Assembly: GCF_000621745.1 (NCBI RefSeq)
Contig: NZ_JHXK01000022.1
Coordinates: forward strand, 62,001-126,000
DNA: 64,000 bases
Origin: Clostridium beijerinckii HUN142
GTDB lineage: Bacteria; Bacillota; Clostridia; Clostridiales; Clostridiaceae
Direction: 5' to 3'
This document shows, piece after piece, positions 63,439 through 64,000 of this stretch (within the stretch, counting starts at the first letter, position 1; the number at the start of each line of letters is the position of its first letter). Made by a program: the position numbers and the translations under genes. The notes under the pieces were generated by a model. That model did no database searches. It saw only the letters and a program-made list of their open reading frames with translations, and was not told where the DNA came from.

Positions 63439-64000
63439 CTACAACTCCTTTATTTCCTTGCCTAATTTACTTATAAATGCTTCTATTGCATCTTTCCAAT
63501 CTCTCATTTCATCGCCAACAGTATTTCTTAACATCATATTATCAAGAGACGAATATTGGGGTCTTTTTGCCTGAGTCTTATATTCTTCAGAAGTACAAGG
63601 TCTTACTTCACATTCTTCTCCAGATAATTTAACAATTCTTTTAGCAAATTCATACCATGTACACTCGCCATTATTGGTACAATGATATATTCCGTAACCA
63701 TCTGTTTCTATTAGCTTCAAGATATGATATGCTAAATCATTAGCATAAGTGGGATTTCCCATTTGATCATTCACAACATTAATATGGTTTTTCTCTTTAG
63801 AAAGTTTCATTATTGTATAAACAAAATTACTTCCTACATAACCATAAAGCCACGCTGTTCTTACAATAAAATGCTTTGAACATAATAGCTGCACATATTG
63901 CTCTCCTAGAAATTTAGTTTTACCATATACACTAGATGGTGAAGCTAAATCATATTCTTTCAATGGCTTATGAGTATTTTCGTTAAACACATAATCGGTA
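63439..64000 (-). CDS. rfbD: dTDP-4-dehydrorhamnose reductase RmlD (RfbD), cut by the window end
   Basis: The last step to dTDP-L-rhamnose. Only the C-terminal about 187 residues are inside the window; the frame runs on through the right edge. TDYVFNENTHKP at the edge is the STDYVFDG region, and VYGKTKFLGEQ has the catalytic Tyr and Lys. SLDNMMLRNTVG near the end matches the RmlD C terminus. The missing N terminus should hold the NAD(P) motif. Confidence 0.9.
   Translation of the reverse strand, partial: TDYVFNENTHKPLKEYDLASPSSVYGKTKFLGEQYVQLLCSKHFIVRTAWLYGYVGSNFVYTIMKLSKEKNHINVVNDQMGNPTYANDLAYHILKLIETDGYGIYHCTNNGECTWYEFAKRIVKLSGEECEVRPCTSEEYKTQAKRPQYSSLDNMMLRNTVGDEMRDWKDAIEAFISKLGKEIKEL

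Overview
The window is low-GC Firmicute DNA, most likely the chromosome of a spore-forming Clostridium sensu stricto (cluster I). The reasons are strongly AT-rich codon use, AGGAGG-type ribosome binding sites with many TTG starts, long A/T-flanked intrinsic terminators, an ispH-rpsA (HMBPP reductase / S1) fusion, CotF-type spore coat genes, a feoA-feoB-FeoB-associated peptide set, and the mutL-miaA-hfq block next to a YnbB-like lyase and lexA. No rRNA, tRNA, CRISPR array, insertion sequence or prophage was recognised.

Layout. 1-9 kb: a murein-peptide recycling pair (LD-carboxypeptidase and NlpC/P60 endopeptidase), two small coat proteins, an EamA transporter, the Feo iron uptake set, a YdjM-type membrane protein and a DUF1189 protein. 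8.6-12 kb: a complete queuosine precursor operon (queD-queE-folE-queC-queF) behind what I read as a preQ1-I riboswitch with its own terminator. 12-20 kb: BaiN-like flavoprotein, cmk, ispH-rpsA, a Nudix hydrolase, an NCS2 permease, a DUF815 ATPase and ferritin. 20.5-24 kb: small orphan genes and a pentapeptide-repeat protein. 24-31.5 kb: miaB, a 0.7-kb gap with two near-identical LexA-type boxes, ybaK, a palindrome-rich gap, a tyrosine recombinase, a lipoprotein, msrC and lexA. 31.6-43 kb (minus strand): a YnbB-like PLP lyase, hfq, miaA, mutL, and then mutS separated from mutL by about 4 kb of unrelated genes. 43-50 kb: acyltransferase, gapN, the fetAB exporter, a GC-richer structured element, and a 522-aa protein joining a degenerate UvrD-like ATPase to a LexA-type S24 self-cleavage domain. 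50-53.7 kb: a HAD phosphatase, then two surface/structural-looking proteins, the first behind a hairpin that buries its ribosome binding site. 53.7-64 kb (minus strand): a nucleotide-sugar and glycan cluster (rmlD-partial, rmlB, rfbF, rfbG, an SDR, rfbH, an RmlC-like epimerase, a UGM-like flavoprotein and two related glycosyltransferases).

How the genes work together. The que operon makes preQ1 from GTP and is probably switched off by preQ1. LexA (30.9 kb) has a clear self-operator. Similar boxes lie at 26.06, 26.23 and 27.16 kb, and a weaker one lies just downstream of the promoter of the ATPase-S24 fusion, so part of this window may be a local DNA-damage regulon. RfbF, RfbG and RfbH would turn glucose-1-P into a CDP-4-keto-3,6-dideoxyhexose. 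The neighbouring SDR, whose catalytic motif is altered, and the two glycosyltransferases would finish and attach a dideoxy sugar next to a dTDP-rhamnose branch. The most interesting items are the ATPase-S24 fusion, the structured element at 48.27-48.37 kb, the SD-sequestering leader at 51.13-51.20 kb, and the orphan LexA-type boxes.
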